This document shows positions 6,275 through 15,240 of a stretch of 21,257 nucleotides of DNA, piece after piece. The stretch comes from Pseudomonas sp. GTDB lineage: Bacteria > Pseudomonadota > Gammaproteobacteria > Pseudomonadales > Pseudomonadaceae. The translations under genes and the position numbers were made by a program. Position 1 is the stretch's first letter; each line of letters starts with the position of its first letter. The DNA is taken from NCBI GenBank assembly GCA_029239415.1, contig JAQZAY010000024.1:1-21257 (forward strand), written 5' to 3'. Below the pieces are notes generated by a model. It was not told the origin of the DNA. It made no database searches and was given only the letters and a program-made list of their open reading frames with translations.

Positions 6275-7915
6275 TCAAGGCATCGAGCGGGCTACCAGTG
6301 CCTGGACATCCACGCCTCGCGGCAGCGCGCCGTACACCCGACCGCCACCCGTCAGGCGGCTGCCGATAAAGGCCTCGCTGACCGTGGAGTTCCCCGCCTC
6401 CAGCAACAACCTGGCCTGCAGTGCCAGGGCAATGTCCTCGGTCAGCTGCCGGGCGCGGTACTGCAGCTCGCCGGTGTCGGCGAAGGCGCCCTTGAGGTTG
6501 CCGATGTGCGCGGCCAGCCGTGGGTCGCCGTGCCCGTCGCCCAGCTCGGCGAACAGCGCCTCGAGCATGCCGGGCTCCTTGGACAGCGCGCGCAGCACGT
6601 CCAGGCACTGGACGTTGCCCGAGCCTTCCCAGGTCGAGTTCACCGGGGCCTCGCGGTACAGCCGCGGCAGGATGCTGTCCTCGACATAGCCGGCGCCGCC
6701 CATGCACTCGGCGGCCTCGTTGATCATCGCCGGGGCACGCTTGCAGATCCAGTACTTGCCCACGGCGGTCACCAGGCGGGCAAAGCGGGCCTGGCGCGGG
6801 TCGTCGAGCTGGTCGAGCGCCTGGCCCATGCGCAGGCTCAGCGCCAGCGCCGCCTCGCTCTCCAGGGCAAGGTCGGCCAGCACATTCTGCATCAGCGGTT
6901 GCTCGCTGAGCACGCGCCCGCCCACCTGGCGATGCGCGCAGTGATGAGCGGCCTGGGTCAGGGCCTGGCGCATCAGTGCGCTGGAGGCGACCATGCAGTC
7001 GAAGCGGGTCATGGCGACCATCTCGATGATGGTCGGCACGCCTCGCCCCTCTTCGCCGAGCATCCAGGCCAGGGCACCGCGAAACTCCACTTCGCTGGAG
7101 GCGTTGGAGCAGTTGCCCAGCTTGTCCTTCAGGCGCTGGATGTAGAACTGGTTGCGGCCATCGTCGGGCCGGTGACGCGGCAGCAGGAAGCAGCTCAGGC
7201 CCTTCTCGGTCTGTGCCAGGGTCAGGAAGGCATCGCACATGGGCGCCGAGCAGAACCACTTGTGCCCCACCAGCTCGTAGGCCTGCCCCGGCCCAGGCGT
7301 GCCCACCGGGTAGGCGCGAGTGGTGTTGGCGCGCACGTCGGTGCCGCCCTGCTTCTCGGTCATGGCCATGCCCAGGGTGACGCCCACCTTGTGCCGGTCG
7401 CCGACATTGCGCGGGTCGTACTCGCGCGCCAGCACCTTGGGCAGCCAGTACTCGGCCAGCCCGGGCTGCTGCCTGAGCGCGGGCACGGCGGCGAAGGTCA
7501 TGGTCAGCGGGCAGCCACTGCCGGCTTCGGCCTGGGTATGCAGGTAGGTCATCGAGGCGCGGGCCACGTGGGCGCCGTCGCGCGGCTCGGCCCAGGGCAA
7601 GGACGGCAGGCCGTGCTCGATGGCCGTGCGCATCAGCTCGTGGTAAGCCGGATGGAACTCGACCAGGTCGATGCGATGGCCGTAGCGATCATGGCTGGCG
7701 AAGCGCGGCTTGTGCTGGTTGGCCAGGAACCCCGCCGCCATCAGCGGCCCGCCCGCCAGCGCGCCGTAGGCATCGATCCGCGTTTCGGCCCAGCCCGCGC
7801 CGAAGCGTCTCGACCACTCCTGCAGCGGCACGTCCAGGCGGTACAGGTTGGCACCGTCCAGCGATGGAGGTTGATTGGTCACTTCATGGGTTTCGGCGTA
7901 CTGGTGCAGGTTCAT
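6275..7915 (-). CDS. AidB-family acyl-CoA dehydrogenase-like flavoprotein
   Basis: The product has 546 residues, matching the roughly 540-residue AidB branch rather than the usual 380-residue acyl-CoA dehydrogenases. The AidB-type N-terminal extension has NQPPSLDGANLY and EAGSGCPLTMTFAAVPAL. The FAD-binding MTEKQGGTD lies at about 185-193, KDKLGNCSNASSEVEF at about 263-278, RFDCMVASSALMRQA near 304, and the acyl-CoA dehydrogenase signature region LYREAPVNSTWEGSGN at about 419-434. In E. coli, AidB belongs to the adaptive response to alkylating agents and binds FAD and DNA. Whether this homologue has that role or is a metabolic enzyme cannot be told from the sequence. A CAGGAGTG ribosome-binding site supports the ATG. 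It lies 82 bases downstream of the sensor kinase gene and may be cotranscribed with it. Confidence 0.85.
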   Translation of the reverse strand: MNLHQYAETHEVTNQPPSLDGANLYRLDVPLQEWSRRFGAGWAETRIDAYGALAGGPLMAAGFLANQHKPRFASHDRYGHRIDLVEFHPAYHELMRTAIEHGLPSLPWAEPRDGAHVARASMTYLHTQAEAGSGCPLTMTFAAVPALRQQPGLAEYWLPKVLAREYDPRNVGDRHKVGVTLGMAMTEKQGGTDVRANTTRAYPVGTPGPGQAYELVGHKWFCSAPMCDAFLTLAQTEKGLSCFLLPRHRPDDGRNQFYIQRLKDKLGNCSNASSEVEFRGALAWMLGEEGRGVPTIIEMVAMTRFDCMVASSALMRQALTQAAHHCAHRQVGGRVLSEQPLMQNVLADLALESEAALALSLRMGQALDQLDDPRQARFARLVTAVGKYWICKRAPAMINEAAECMGGAGYVEDSILPRLYREAPVNSTWEGSGNVQCLDVLRALSKEPGMLEALFAELGDGHGDPRLAAHIGNLKGAFADTGELQYRARQLTEDIALALQARLLLEAGNSTVSEAFIGSRLTGGGRVYGALPRGVDVQALVARSMP

Positions 7916-7997
7916 CGAGCACTCCTGGGTCCGCTCAGGCCTGGAATACCCAGTGAAGCACCTCTTGGCCCGCTATCAAAGTGACAAAAACGCCTGA

Positions 7998-9989
7998 TCA
8001 GAAGCGTTTCAGTTCGCTCGTCATCTGCCGAGGCACCATGCTGGCCTGTGCGATCGCCACGTTCAGGCTCAGCTCGAAACGGCTGCCCAGCCCCAGGGTG
8101 GACGCATGCGTCAGCCTGGCGCCCAGCAGCTCGGCCAGTTGCCGGCAGATCGACAGGCCGATGCCCAGGCCGCCGTAGCGACGGGTCATGGAGCCATCGA
8201 CCTGGAAGAAGCGCTGGTAGAGGATCGCCTGGTCCAGGTCGTCGAAGCCGATGCCGCTGTCGCTGATGCCGATCGACAGCGCCAGGTTCTGGGGCCCGGC
8301 CAGGCAGCCACGGACCTGCAGCATGACGCCACCGTGGTGGGTGAACTTGAGCCCGTTGTCGACCAGGCACGCCAGGCAGCGGGCCAGCTTCTGCGCGTCG
8401 CACACCAGGGTATCGGGCAGGTCGGCCGGGATATCCAGGCTCAGGTACAGGCCCTTGCCCAGGGCCTGGCCCGCGTAGCTGGCGCGCAGTTCCTGGAGCA
8501 GCCGGCGCAGGCTGAACGGCACGCCATGCGCGCGGACCCGCCCGGCCTGCAGCTCGGTGAGCAGCAGGATGTCGTCGACCATCACCATCATGTCCTGGGC
8601 CGCGTCGCTGGCGGTACGCTGGTACTGGGCCAGCTCGGTGCCCATGGGCAGGGTCTGCATCAGTTCGAGCGAGCCGATCACCCCGTTCATCGGCGTGCGC
8701 AGCTCGTGGGTCACGCTGGCGAGGAACTCGTCCTTGAGCTGGTTGCTCTTGGCCAGCTGCTGGTTGAGCTGCTCCAGGGTGTGCCCGGTGTCGCGCAGGG
8801 CCTGCGCCTGCTGGTCGCGCATGCTGTTGATGCGGTCGGCCAGGGCCAGCGACAGCAGCGCCACCTCCAGCGCCGAACCCAGCTGGCTCGAGTACATGGT
8901 CAGGAACTGGTTGGGCAGGTAGCCGAGCACCATCAGGGTGTTGACCAGCCCGCCCACCAGGAAGGCCGACCAGGCGATGATGAAGCAGCGCGCCGCTCGC
9001 AGCCCGCGGGCCCAGGCATACAGCCCGGCGGCGAAGATGGTCACGGTGAACAGCAGCGCCAGGCCCGTGGCCATGCGCAAGGCCACCCCGTAGCGCATGC
9101 TGACCGCCAGCACCATCACCAGCACGCCACCGGCCATCAGCAGTTGCAGCAGCCGGTCGAAGGTGCCGCTGATTCGGCTCATCTGCAGGAAGTGCCGGGC
9201 GAACTGGCAGCCAAACAGCCCTGCCGCGCCGATGAACAACGGTGTGGCGGCGTTCGCCCACCAGGGGCTGTCCGGCCACAGGTAGGCGACCCCGGCGCCA
9301 TTGACCGAGACCTGGTAGAGGCCGAACGAGGCGATGTACAGGATGTAGTAGAGGTAGGCGGGATCGCGCACGCTGACATAGATGAACAGGTTGTACACCA
9401 GCATCACCAGCAGCACGCCGTAGATCATCCCCAGCACGTACAGGCGGGTCGGCTGGCTTTCCAGGTAGGCATCGGCCGACCACAGGGTCAGCGGCGCCTG
9501 CACCGACCCCTGGCTGTGCAGGCGCAGGTAGACGGTGGTCGATTGCCCGGGGCCGAGCGGGATCTCGAACAGGTAGTTGTTCTGGCGGATCTGCCGGGTG
9601 GCGTAGGGCAGCGCGTCGCCGGTGCGCTGCACCAGCCGCGGCACCCCTTGTGCGTCGGGCAGGTAGAGTTCGAGGTGATCGAGCGGCGGGTACGCGAGTT
9701 CGAGCAGCCACTGGCGCGCGGCAGCCGAGGGCGCGGCGGTGTAGGTGAGGTCGATCTTCAACCAGAACACCGAGCTCGAGTAGCCGGCGTTGAGCACGTC
9801 GGTCGTGTGCTGGCGAAAGCGGCTGGCGAACAGCGGTGCGCTGACCTGGGCAATGGTGGCATTGCCATCGCGGTCCTCGAAGACCTGCATGACTTTGCCC
9901 AACGGCAGACTGCGCGTGGCATCGTCGAAGTCGACGGCCCCGGCGAGCAAGGGCAGCCAGCCCAGTACAACGATCAGCAAATAGCGCAT
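7998..9989 (-). CDS. ladS: LadS-like 7TM membrane sensor histidine kinase, no receiver domain
   Basis: The product has 663 residues. The ATG at 9989 begins a signal peptide (MRYLLIVVLGWLPLLAGA). A longer in-frame start at 10112 would precede this signal and is not favoured. A periplasmic DISMED2-type beta domain (about 25-170) is followed by seven membrane helices (about 182-385, 7TMR-DISM), a short coiled linker, and a HisKA domain with phospho-acceptor His428 in FLASVTHELRTPMNG. The ATPase domain has its N box at Asn545 (LVDNGLKFTHHGG), G1 at DSGIGF (577-582) and G2 at GGLGIGLS (606-613). The architecture and position match LadS, which in P. aeruginosa acts through GacS/GacA and the Rsm small RNAs to promote biofilm and chronic-infection traits. 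That protein also has a C-terminal receiver; here the protein stops about 25 residues after the ATPase domain. Confidence 0.88.
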   Translation of the reverse strand: MRYLLIVVLGWLPLLAGAVDFDDATRSLPLGKVMQVFEDRDGNATIAQVSAPLFASRFRQHTTDVLNAGYSSSVFWLKIDLTYTAAPSAAARQWLLELAYPPLDHLELYLPDAQGVPRLVQRTGDALPYATRQIRQNNYLFEIPLGPGQSTTVYLRLHSQGSVQAPLTLWSADAYLESQPTRLYVLGMIYGVLLVMLVYNLFIYVSVRDPAYLYYILYIASFGLYQVSVNGAGVAYLWPDSPWWANAATPLFIGAAGLFGCQFARHFLQMSRISGTFDRLLQLLMAGGVLVMVLAVSMRYGVALRMATGLALLFTVTIFAAGLYAWARGLRAARCFIIAWSAFLVGGLVNTLMVLGYLPNQFLTMYSSQLGSALEVALLSLALADRINSMRDQQAQALRDTGHTLEQLNQQLAKSNQLKDEFLASVTHELRTPMNGVIGSLELMQTLPMGTELAQYQRTASDAAQDMMVMVDDILLLTELQAGRVRAHGVPFSLRRLLQELRASYAGQALGKGLYLSLDIPADLPDTLVCDAQKLARCLACLVDNGLKFTHHGGVMLQVRGCLAGPQNLALSIGISDSGIGFDDLDQAILYQRFFQVDGSMTRRYGGLGIGLSICRQLAELLGARLTHASTLGLGSRFELSLNVAIAQASMVPRQMTSELKRF

Positions 9990-10084
9990 ACAGCCCCAGC
10001 ATGGCCTGTCCAGTCCCGCCGCGCGGCCCCTTATCCCTGTGAGGCGACGAAGCCTGGTAGCAGCCGTTATCGAGTTATTCGAGC

Positions 10085-10112
10085 ACTCTAGCATAGGTCC
10101 CAGGCCAGGCAA
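10085..10112 (-). promoter_or_regulatory. Candidate promoter of the ladS-like gene
   Basis: On the minus strand, TTGCCT (10107-10112) and TAGAGT (10085-10090) are separated by 16 bases, about 95 bases upstream of the start codon. Both boxes are imperfect. The 263-base gap between ladS and thiD (9990-10252) otherwise shows no terminator, small gene or TPP riboswitch motif. Confidence 0.35.
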
Positions 10113-10252
10113 TCGACCAAGGGAAAATATAAAGCAGAGGCTCTAGGACGGACATTACAGGCCATGCCAGGGTCACGACCCGAGCGTTCGACCAGCTAAA
10201 GTGCGTTGCCCGGCGACCCGGACAAAAAGGTTTGGTGGTAAGCTCGCCCGCC

Positions 10253-11050
10253 ATGACTATCTACAGCTCCCGCCCCGTTGTCCTCTGTCTCTCCGGCCAC
10301 GACCCCAGTGGCGGCGCCGGCCTGCAGGCAGATATCGAAGCCCTGATCGCCCAAGGGTGTCATGCCGCGCCTGCCGTGACCGCCCTGACCGTCCAGGATA
10401 CCGTCAATGTCGCCGATTTCCGGGTACTCGACCGCGAATGGGTGCTGGCCCAGGCCAATGCGGTGCTGGCCGACTCGACCGTCGCCGCCGTGAAGCTTGG
10501 CATGCTCGGCTCGATCGACATGGTCGACACCGTCGCCGAACTGCTCATGGCCCATCCACACTTGCCGATGGTCTGCGACCCGGTGCTGCGTGCAGGCGGC
10601 GGTGGCCGCCTGGGCCGGGACGAGGTCGGCTACGCCATGCGCGAGCGCCTGTTGCCGCTGGCCACGATCGCCACGCCGAACCTCCCCGAGGCGCGGATCC
10701 TGGCCGACCTGCCCGAGGGCAGCGCGGACCAATGCGCGGAAAAGCTGCTGCCTTATTGCCAGCACCTGCTGATCACCGGCGGCCATGGCGACGAGGACGA
10801 GATCCACAACCGCCTGTACAGCCGCGACGGCCAGCGCCACACCTGGACCTGCCAGCGCCTGCCGGGCAGCTATCATGGTTCGGGATGCACCCTGGCCAGT
10901 GCCCTGGCCGGCCGCCTGGCCCTCGGCGAGCAGCTGCAAGGCGCCGTGCGCTCGGCGCTGGACTACACCTGGCGCACCCTGCGTGACGCCGAGCAACTGG
11001 GCAAGGGCCAGTTCGTGCCACGCCGGCTGCCACTGGACTTCTGCTCCTGA
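10253..11050 (+). CDS. thiD: Hydroxymethylpyrimidine/phosphomethylpyrimidine kinase ThiD
   Basis: The product has 265 residues and the usual length. It phosphorylates HMP to HMP-P and then HMP-PP, the pyrimidine half of thiamin. It belongs to the ribokinase fold, with the N-terminal substrate-binding LSGHDPSGGAGLQADI (about 13-28), KLGMLGS (81-87), VCDPVLRAGGGGRL (about 107-120), TPNLPEA (141-147), and the C-terminal anion-hole motif GSGC (209-212). The ATG at 10253 is preferred over an in-frame GTG at 10232 because related proteins begin MxIYSSRPVVLCLSGHD. The upstream ribosome-binding site is weak. It leads a tight plus-strand cluster: thiE begins 18 bases after its stop. It has no fused ThiE domain. 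Confidence 0.95.
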   Translation: MTIYSSRPVVLCLSGHDPSGGAGLQADIEALIAQGCHAAPAVTALTVQDTVNVADFRVLDREWVLAQANAVLADSTVAAVKLGMLGSIDMVDTVAELLMAHPHLPMVCDPVLRAGGGGRLGRDEVGYAMRERLLPLATIATPNLPEARILADLPEGSADQCAEKLLPYCQHLLITGGHGDEDEIHNRLYSRDGQRHTWTCQRLPGSYHGSGCTLASALAGRLALGEQLQGAVRSALDYTWRTLRDAEQLGKGQFVPRRLPLDFCS

Positions 11051-11068
11051 CTCCCCCGAGGCCCGATG

Positions 11069-11695
11069 ATGAAACTACGCGGCTTGTATGCCATCACCGA
11101 CAGCCAGCTGCTCGCCGGCCGTTTCCTGCCGTATGTGGAGGCGGCGCTCGAAGGCGGCGTGTGCCTGCTGCAATATCGCGACAAGAGCGATGACCAGGCA
11201 CGTCGCCTGCGCGAGGCCCAGGCCCTCAGGGACCTGTGCGAACGCCATGGCACCCGCCTGATCATCAACGACGACGCCGAGCTTGCCGCGCGCCTGGGCG
11301 TCGGCGTGCACCTGGGCCAGACCGATGGCCCGCTGACCCCGGCCCGCGCCTTGCTCGGCCGCAACGCCATCATCGGCTCGACCTGCCACGCCCAGCTCGA
11401 GCTGGCCGAGCAGGCTGCCCGCGAAGGCGCCAGCTACGTCGCCTTCGGGCGGTTCTTCAACTCCGTCACCAAGCCCGGCGCGCCCGCGGCCGACCTGGGG
11501 CTGCTTGCGCAAGCCCGCGCCAAGGTGAAGCTGCCGATCGCCGTGATCGGCGGCGTCACCCTCGACAACGCCGCCACGCTGGTCGACCACGGTGCCGACC
11601 TGCTGGCGGTGGTCCACGGCCTGTTCGGTGCCGACAGCCCGCAGGAAGTCACCCGCCGCGCCCGCGCCTTCAACGCCTTGTTCGCTTCCGCCTGA
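11069..11695 (+). CDS. thiE: Thiamine-phosphate synthase ThiE
   Basis: The product has 208 residues. It couples HMP-PP (from ThiD) with thiazole phosphate to make thiamin phosphate. The TIM-barrel family motifs are present: LQYRDKS near residue 34, IINDDAELA with the diphosphate/Mg-binding acidic pair, [31 protein letters not shown] and [11 protein letters not shown]. Two ATG codons are adjacent (11066 and 11069). The second is chosen because GAGG at 11058-11061 is seven bases away from it and relatives begin [10 protein letters not shown]. It lies between thiD and hemL with gaps of 18 and 16 bases, implying one operon. Confidence 0.95.
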   Translation: MKLRGLYAITDSQLLAGRFLPYVEAALEGGVCLLQYRDKSDDQARRLREAQALRDLCERHGTRLIINDDAELAARLGVGVHLGQTDGPLTPARALLGRNAIIGSTCHAQLELAEQAAREGASYVAFGRFFNSVTKPGAPAADLGLLAQARAKVKLPIAVIGGVTLDNAATLVDHGADLLAVVHGLFGADSPQEVTRRARAFNALFASA

Positions 11696-11711
11696 TTCGA
11701 GAGATTCCATC

Positions 11712-12998
11712 ATGTCCCGTTCCGAAACCCTGTTCGCCAATGCCCAGAAGCACATTCCCGGAGGCGTCAACTCGCCGGTGCGCGCCTTCAAGAGCGTGGG
11801 CGGCACCCCGCTGTTCTTCAAGCATGCCGAGGGCGCCTACGTCACCGACGAGGATGACAAGCGCTACGTCGACTATGTCGGCTCCTGGGGCCCGATGATC
11901 CTCGGCCACAGCCATCCGGACGTGCTGGACTCGGTGCGCAGGCAGCTCGAGCACGGCCTGTCGTACGGCGCGCCGACCGCCATGGAGACCGAGATGGCGG
12001 ACCTGGTCTGCTCGATCGTGCCGTCCATGGAAATGGTACGCATGGTCAGCTCCGGCACCGAGGCGACCATGAGCGCCATCCGCCTGGCCCGTGGCTACAC
12101 GGGCCGCGACGCGATCATCAAGTTCGAAGGCTGCTACCACGGTCACTCCGACAGCCTGCTGGTCAAGGCCGGCTCCGGCCTGCTGACCCAGGGCGTGCCG
12201 AGTTCGGCGGGCGTGCCGGCGGACTTCGCCAAGCACACGCTGACCCTGCAGTTCAACGACCTGGACGAAGTCGAGAAGACCCTGGCCGACGTCGGCCAGA
12301 GCGTCGCCTGCATCATCGTCGAGCCGGTCGCCGGCAACATGAACTGCGTGCCACCGGCGCCGGGCTTCCTCGAAGGCCTGCGCGAGCAGTGCGACAAGCA
12401 CGGCGTGGTGCTGATCTTCGACGAGGTGATGACCGGTTTCCGCGTTTCGCTCGGCGGTGCCCAGGGCCTTTATGGCGTCACCCCTGACCTGTCGACCTTC
12501 GGCAAGATCGTCGGCGGCGGCATGCCGGTGGGCTGCTTCGGTGGCAAGCGCGAGATCATGCAGCACATCGCGCCGCTGGGCCCGGTCTACCAGGCAGGCA
12601 CGCTGTCGGGCAACCCGCTGGCCATGGCCGCGGGCCTGACCACCCTCAGGCTGATCAGCCGCCCGGGCTTCCATGACGAGCTGACCGACTTCACCAGCCG
12701 TCTGCTCGACGGCCTGCAGCAACGTGCCGATGCCGCCGGCGTGCCCTTCGTCACCACCCAGGCTGGCGGCATGTTCGGGCTGTACTTCACCGGCGCCGAC
12801 GATATCGTTACCTTCGAGGACGTGATGGGCAGCGACGTCGAGCGTTTCAAGCGCTTCTTCCACCTGATGCTCGAAGGCGGCGTGTACCTGGCGCCAAGCG
12901 CGTTCGAGGCGGGCTTCACCTCCATCGCCCATGGCGAGGCCGAGCTGAAGATCACCCTGGACGCGGCCGAGCGGGCATTCGCGGAGCTGGCCAAGTAG
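11712..12998 (+). CDS. hemL: Glutamate-1-semialdehyde 2,1-aminomutase
   Basis: The product has 428 residues and is full length. This PLP enzyme converts glutamate-1-semialdehyde to 5-aminolevulinate in the C5 route to haem and other tetrapyrroles. It is a class III aminotransferase fold: [15 protein letters not shown] (about 113-127) binds phosphate, [10 protein letters not shown] (about 235-244) holds the Asp237 that contacts the PLP ring nitrogen, and [14 protein letters not shown] carries the Schiff-base Lys265. The ATG at 11712 ([18 protein letters not shown]) follows a GAGAG ribosome-binding site; the longer upstream frame only overlaps thiE. It is probably the last gene of thiD-thiE-hemL. 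The 171 bases after its stop hold a weak hairpin (13026-13040, CTGCC with GGCAG) without a U tract, then the next gene's promoter. Confidence 0.97.
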   Translation: MSRSETLFANAQKHIPGGVNSPVRAFKSVGGTPLFFKHAEGAYVTDEDDKRYVDYVGSWGPMILGHSHPDVLDSVRRQLEHGLSYGAPTAMETEMADLVCSIVPSMEMVRMVSSGTEATMSAIRLARGYTGRDAIIKFEGCYHGHSDSLLVKAGSGLLTQGVPSSAGVPADFAKHTLTLQFNDLDEVEKTLADVGQSVACIIVEPVAGNMNCVPPAPGFLEGLREQCDKHGVVLIFDEVMTGFRVSLGGAQGLYGVTPDLSTFGKIVGGGMPVGCFGGKREIMQHIAPLGPVYQAGTLSGNPLAMAAGLTTLRLISRPGFHDELTDFTSRLLDGLQQRADAAGVPFVTTQAGGMFGLYFTGADDIVTFEDVMGSDVERFKRFFHLMLEGGVYLAPSAFEAGFTSIAHGEAELKITLDAAERAFAELAK

Positions 12999-13090
12999 GT
13001 ACCACACCTGTGGGGACAGCCTGGTGCTGCCCCCTTGGCAGGGCGCGTTGCGCCCAATGCTGTTCGCCCTGCACAAATTCGAGTAAAACT

Positions 13091-13120
13091 TTGTAAGGTT
13101 GGCGCTGCTTATCCCATAAT
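13091..13120 (+). promoter_or_regulatory. Candidate sigma-70 promoter of the Sel1-repeat gene
   Basis: TTGTAA (13091-13096, four of six) and CATAAT (13115-13120, five of six) are separated by 18 bases. The start would lie near 13127, leaving a leader of about 43 bases. Confidence 0.5.
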
Positions 13121-13169
13121 GTGCCACCAGACACATTGGCCGCAGCTTTGCAGAGGTAAGTCGATCCCC

Positions 13170-13721
13170 ATGAACCGCACCGGCCGCGCCCTTACCCTGG
13201 GCTGCCTGTTGCTTCTTCAGCCCCTGCTGGCGTTGGCAGAGGACGGTAATTCGTTGCTGATTCCGGCAACGGGTCGCTGCACCCTGAATGTCCAGCCCGA
13301 AGACCTGCCCAAGGCCTTGAAGGCGTGCGAGCAGACGGCGGCGTCGGGGGATGCGCAGGCACAGTTCGAGCTGGGCGAGTTCCATTACAGCGGCAATCTC
13401 GCGCCGCGCGACCTCGACAAGGCCCTCGCCTACTTCGAACAGGCCTCGCTGCAAGGCCATGCCGAGGCCCAATACCGCCTGGGTGCCATGTTCTTCCATG
13501 GCGAAGGGGTCGGCGCCAACAACGTGCAGGCCTATATCGTGCTGAAGATGGCGGCGGTCAACGGGGCCGAGGATGCCCTGGACATGGCAGACGAAGTCTC
13601 GGCGCAGATGCCTCGCGAAGACCTGGAGCACGCCACCCAGGTGCTCGGCCAGATCTTCCGCAAGTACCTGCTGGAGCTGCAGAGCGCCGACGGGCGCACG
13701 CCCTTCGCCCCCCTGCCCTGA
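13170..13721 (+). CDS. Secreted Sel1-repeat (TPR-like) protein
   Basis: The product has 183 residues. A signal peptide (MNRTGRALTLGCLLLLQPLLALA, cleavage after about residue 23) predicts export to the periplasm. Residues about 58-135 form two Sel1-like helical repeats: GDAQAQFELGEFHYSGN followed by DLDKALAYFEQAS, then GHAEAQYRLGAMFFHGEGV followed by VQAYIVLKMAA. A third partial repeat begins at NGAEDA. Sel1 repeats make alpha-solenoid surfaces for protein binding; the partner is unknown here. The ATG at 13170 was chosen for the signal peptide; a frame open from 13035 adds only non-conserved residues. GAGG lies about 13 bases upstream, rather far. The gene is convergent with the DUF1820 gene, nine bases from its stop. 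Confidence 0.85.
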   Translation: MNRTGRALTLGCLLLLQPLLALAEDGNSLLIPATGRCTLNVQPEDLPKALKACEQTAASGDAQAQFELGEFHYSGNLAPRDLDKALAYFEQASLQGHAEAQYRLGAMFFHGEGVGANNVQAYIVLKMAAVNGAEDALDMADEVSAQMPREDLEHATQVLGQIFRKYLLELQSADGRTPFAPLP

Positions 13722-13730
13722 AACCGGCCT

Positions 13731-14057
13731 CTACTTCTCGGGCATCGGTACCGGGAAGGGCATCACATTGCCCATGCCCTTGGCTTCGCTGATCTTGGCC
13801 GTGCCCAGGCGCTCGACCTCGTCGATGCGCACGATCGAGTGCATGGGCACGAAGCTGCGCACGACGCCCTCGAACTGGGCCTTGAGCTTTTCTTCGCTGG
13901 GGTCGACGACCATCTGGGTACGTTCGCCGAAGACAAACTCCTCGACCTCGAGGAAGCCCCACAGGTCGCTCTGGAAGATCTGCTTGGCGTACATCTCGAA
14001 CACCTGGCCCTGGTTGATGAAGATCACTTTGTAGATGGGTGCTTCGCGCTTGGTCAT
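13731..14057 (-). CDS. DUF1820 family protein
   Basis: The product has 108 residues and is very acidic-aromatic in its core. The ATG at 14057 gives MTKREAPIYKVIF, the usual beginning of this family; a TTG four codons upstream is possible but unlikely. No clear Shine-Dalgarno sequence is seen. The pattern IYKVIFINQGQVFEMYAKQIFQ, LWGFLEVEEFVFGE and SFVPMHSIVRIDEVERLG is characteristic of DUF1820, a small gammaproteobacterial family of unknown function. The fold suggested by alternating hydrophobic strands is a small beta-rich domain, with a Pro/Met-rich tail (MPFPVPMPEK). It is a soluble cytoplasmic protein by composition. It is transcribed away from ybeZ, with only 184 bases between them. Confidence 0.88.
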   Translation of the reverse strand: MTKREAPIYKVIFINQGQVFEMYAKQIFQSDLWGFLEVEEFVFGERTQMVVDPSEEKLKAQFEGVVRSFVPMHSIVRIDEVERLGTAKISEAKGMGNVMPFPVPMPEK

Positions 14058-14241
14058 GTTCGGCAGCAATCGGAATGGGGAAACAGGCGCGGATGATAAC
14101 AGAGCAGCCCGCGCGCAAGCGGCACCGATTCACCCGCGCCATCACCTTGGCGACCCTTGATCGTTTAAGTGCTTTCGCCACTGCCGAGCAAGGGTTATTC
14201 TTGGGTTCATCTTCTTAGCCGGTGAGCGGCCCAAAACGACC

Positions 14242-15240
14242 TTGAACGCACCCATACAACCTCATCGTTTCATCCTCGAACCCTTCGAGGCCCATCGCTT
14301 CGCCAATCTGTGCGGGCAGTTCGACGAGCACCTGCGCCTGATCGAACAACGCCTGGCCATCGAGATCCGCAACCGCGGCAATCAGTTCGAGCTGATCGGC
14401 GACCCCAAGACCACTTCCTCTGCCGAGCAGCTGCTGCGCCGTCTCTATCGCGAGACCAAGGCCACCGAGCTGTCCCCGGAAATGGTCCACCTGTACCTTC
14501 AGGAATCTGCCGTGGAAGCCCTCGAGAACCCCGCTGTCAACGAAGTCAGCGTGTCGCTGCGCACCCGCAAGGGCAATATCCGCCCGCGCGGGGTCAACCA
14601 GCAGCGCTACGTCAAGGAAATCCTGGCCAACGATATCAACTTCGGCGTGGGCCCGGCCGGTACCGGCAAGACCTACCTGGCCGTGGCCTGCGCGGTCGAT
14701 GCGCTGGAGCGAGAGCAAGTCCGGCGCATCCTGCTGGTGCGCCCGGCGGTCGAGGCCGGCGAGAAGCTCGGCTTCCTGCCGGGCGACCTGGCGCAGAAGA
14801 TCGACCCGTACCTGCGCCCGCTGTACGACGCCCTGTACGAGATGCTCGGCTTCGAGCACGTGGCCAAGCTGATCGAGCGCCAGGTGATCGAGATCGCCCC
14901 GCTGGCCTACATGCGCGGTCGCACCCTGAACAACAGCTTCATCATCCTCGACGAGAGCCAGAACACCACCGTCGAGCAGATGAAGATGTTCCTGACCCGC
15001 ATCGGCTTCGGCTCGACCGCGGTGATCACCGGCGACATCACCCAGGTCGACCTGCCGCGCGGCACCAAGTCGGGCCTGGCCCACGTGGTCGAGGTGCTCA
15101 AGGACGTGCCGGGCATAAGCTTCACGCACTTCCAGCCCAAGGACGTGGTCCGCCACCCGCTGGTGCAGCGCATCGTCGAGGCCTACGAGCGCTTCGAGAA
15201 CCGCACGGCCAAGCCCGAGGGCCACGTCGGCGATGCTTGA
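14242..15240 (+). CDS. ybeZ: PhoH-like ATPase YbeZ
   Basis: The product has 332 residues and is full length. The N-terminal region (about 1-115) contains a KH-like segment ([11 protein letters not shown]). The PhoH ATPase domain shows Walker A GPAGTGKT (137-144), [18 protein letters not shown] (about 167-183), Walker [12 protein letters not shown] with Asp237-Glu238, and the sensor-like [12 protein letters not shown]. YbeZ is linked to YbeY in rRNA maturation and stress survival, and may be an RNA helicase or NTPase partner. The start is TTG at 14242 ([10 protein letters not shown] in relatives). The frame is open upstream only to a TGA near 14155 and offers no ATG or GTG. A GGTGAG about 15 bases upstream is a poor ribosome-binding site. 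It leads ybeZ-ybeY-corC-lnt and overlaps ybeY by eight bases. miaB, usually immediately upstream, is not there. Confidence 0.93.
   Translation: MNAPIQPHRFILEPFEAHRFANLCGQFDEHLRLIEQRLAIEIRNRGNQFELIGDPKTTSSAEQLLRRLYRETKATELSPEMVHLYLQESAVEALENPAVNEVSVSLRTRKGNIRPRGVNQQRYVKEILANDINFGVGPAGTGKTYLAVACAVDALEREQVRRILLVRPAVEAGEKLGFLPGDLAQKIDPYLRPLYDALYEMLGFEHVAKLIERQVIEIAPLAYMRGRTLNNSFIILDESQNTTVEQMKMFLTRIGFGSTAVITGDITQVDLPRGTKSGLAHVVEVLKDVPGISFTHFQPKDVVRHPLVQRIVEAYERFENRTAKPEGHVGDA

Noticed and set aside
4310..7984. A plus-strand frame of more than 1200 codons
   Set aside because: It runs antisense to rluE, amn and the AidB-family gene, is Gln/His/Gly/Ala/Val-rich with no recognisable domain, and is the usual by-product of GC-rich codon use. 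The minus-strand genes have full family motifs.
8106..10091. A long plus-strand frame opposite the LadS-like gene
   Set aside because: It mirrors the kinase gene and its translation is biased filler without motifs.
9990..10252. Possible TPP riboswitch before thiD
   Set aside because: The conserved CUGAGA and related thi-box elements are not seen; the pathway control site is probably upstream of another thi gene such as thiC.
11670..13631. A long minus-strand frame opposite hemL and the Sel1-repeat gene
   Set aside because: It spans two real plus-strand genes and a promoter region; composition is that of an antisense shadow.
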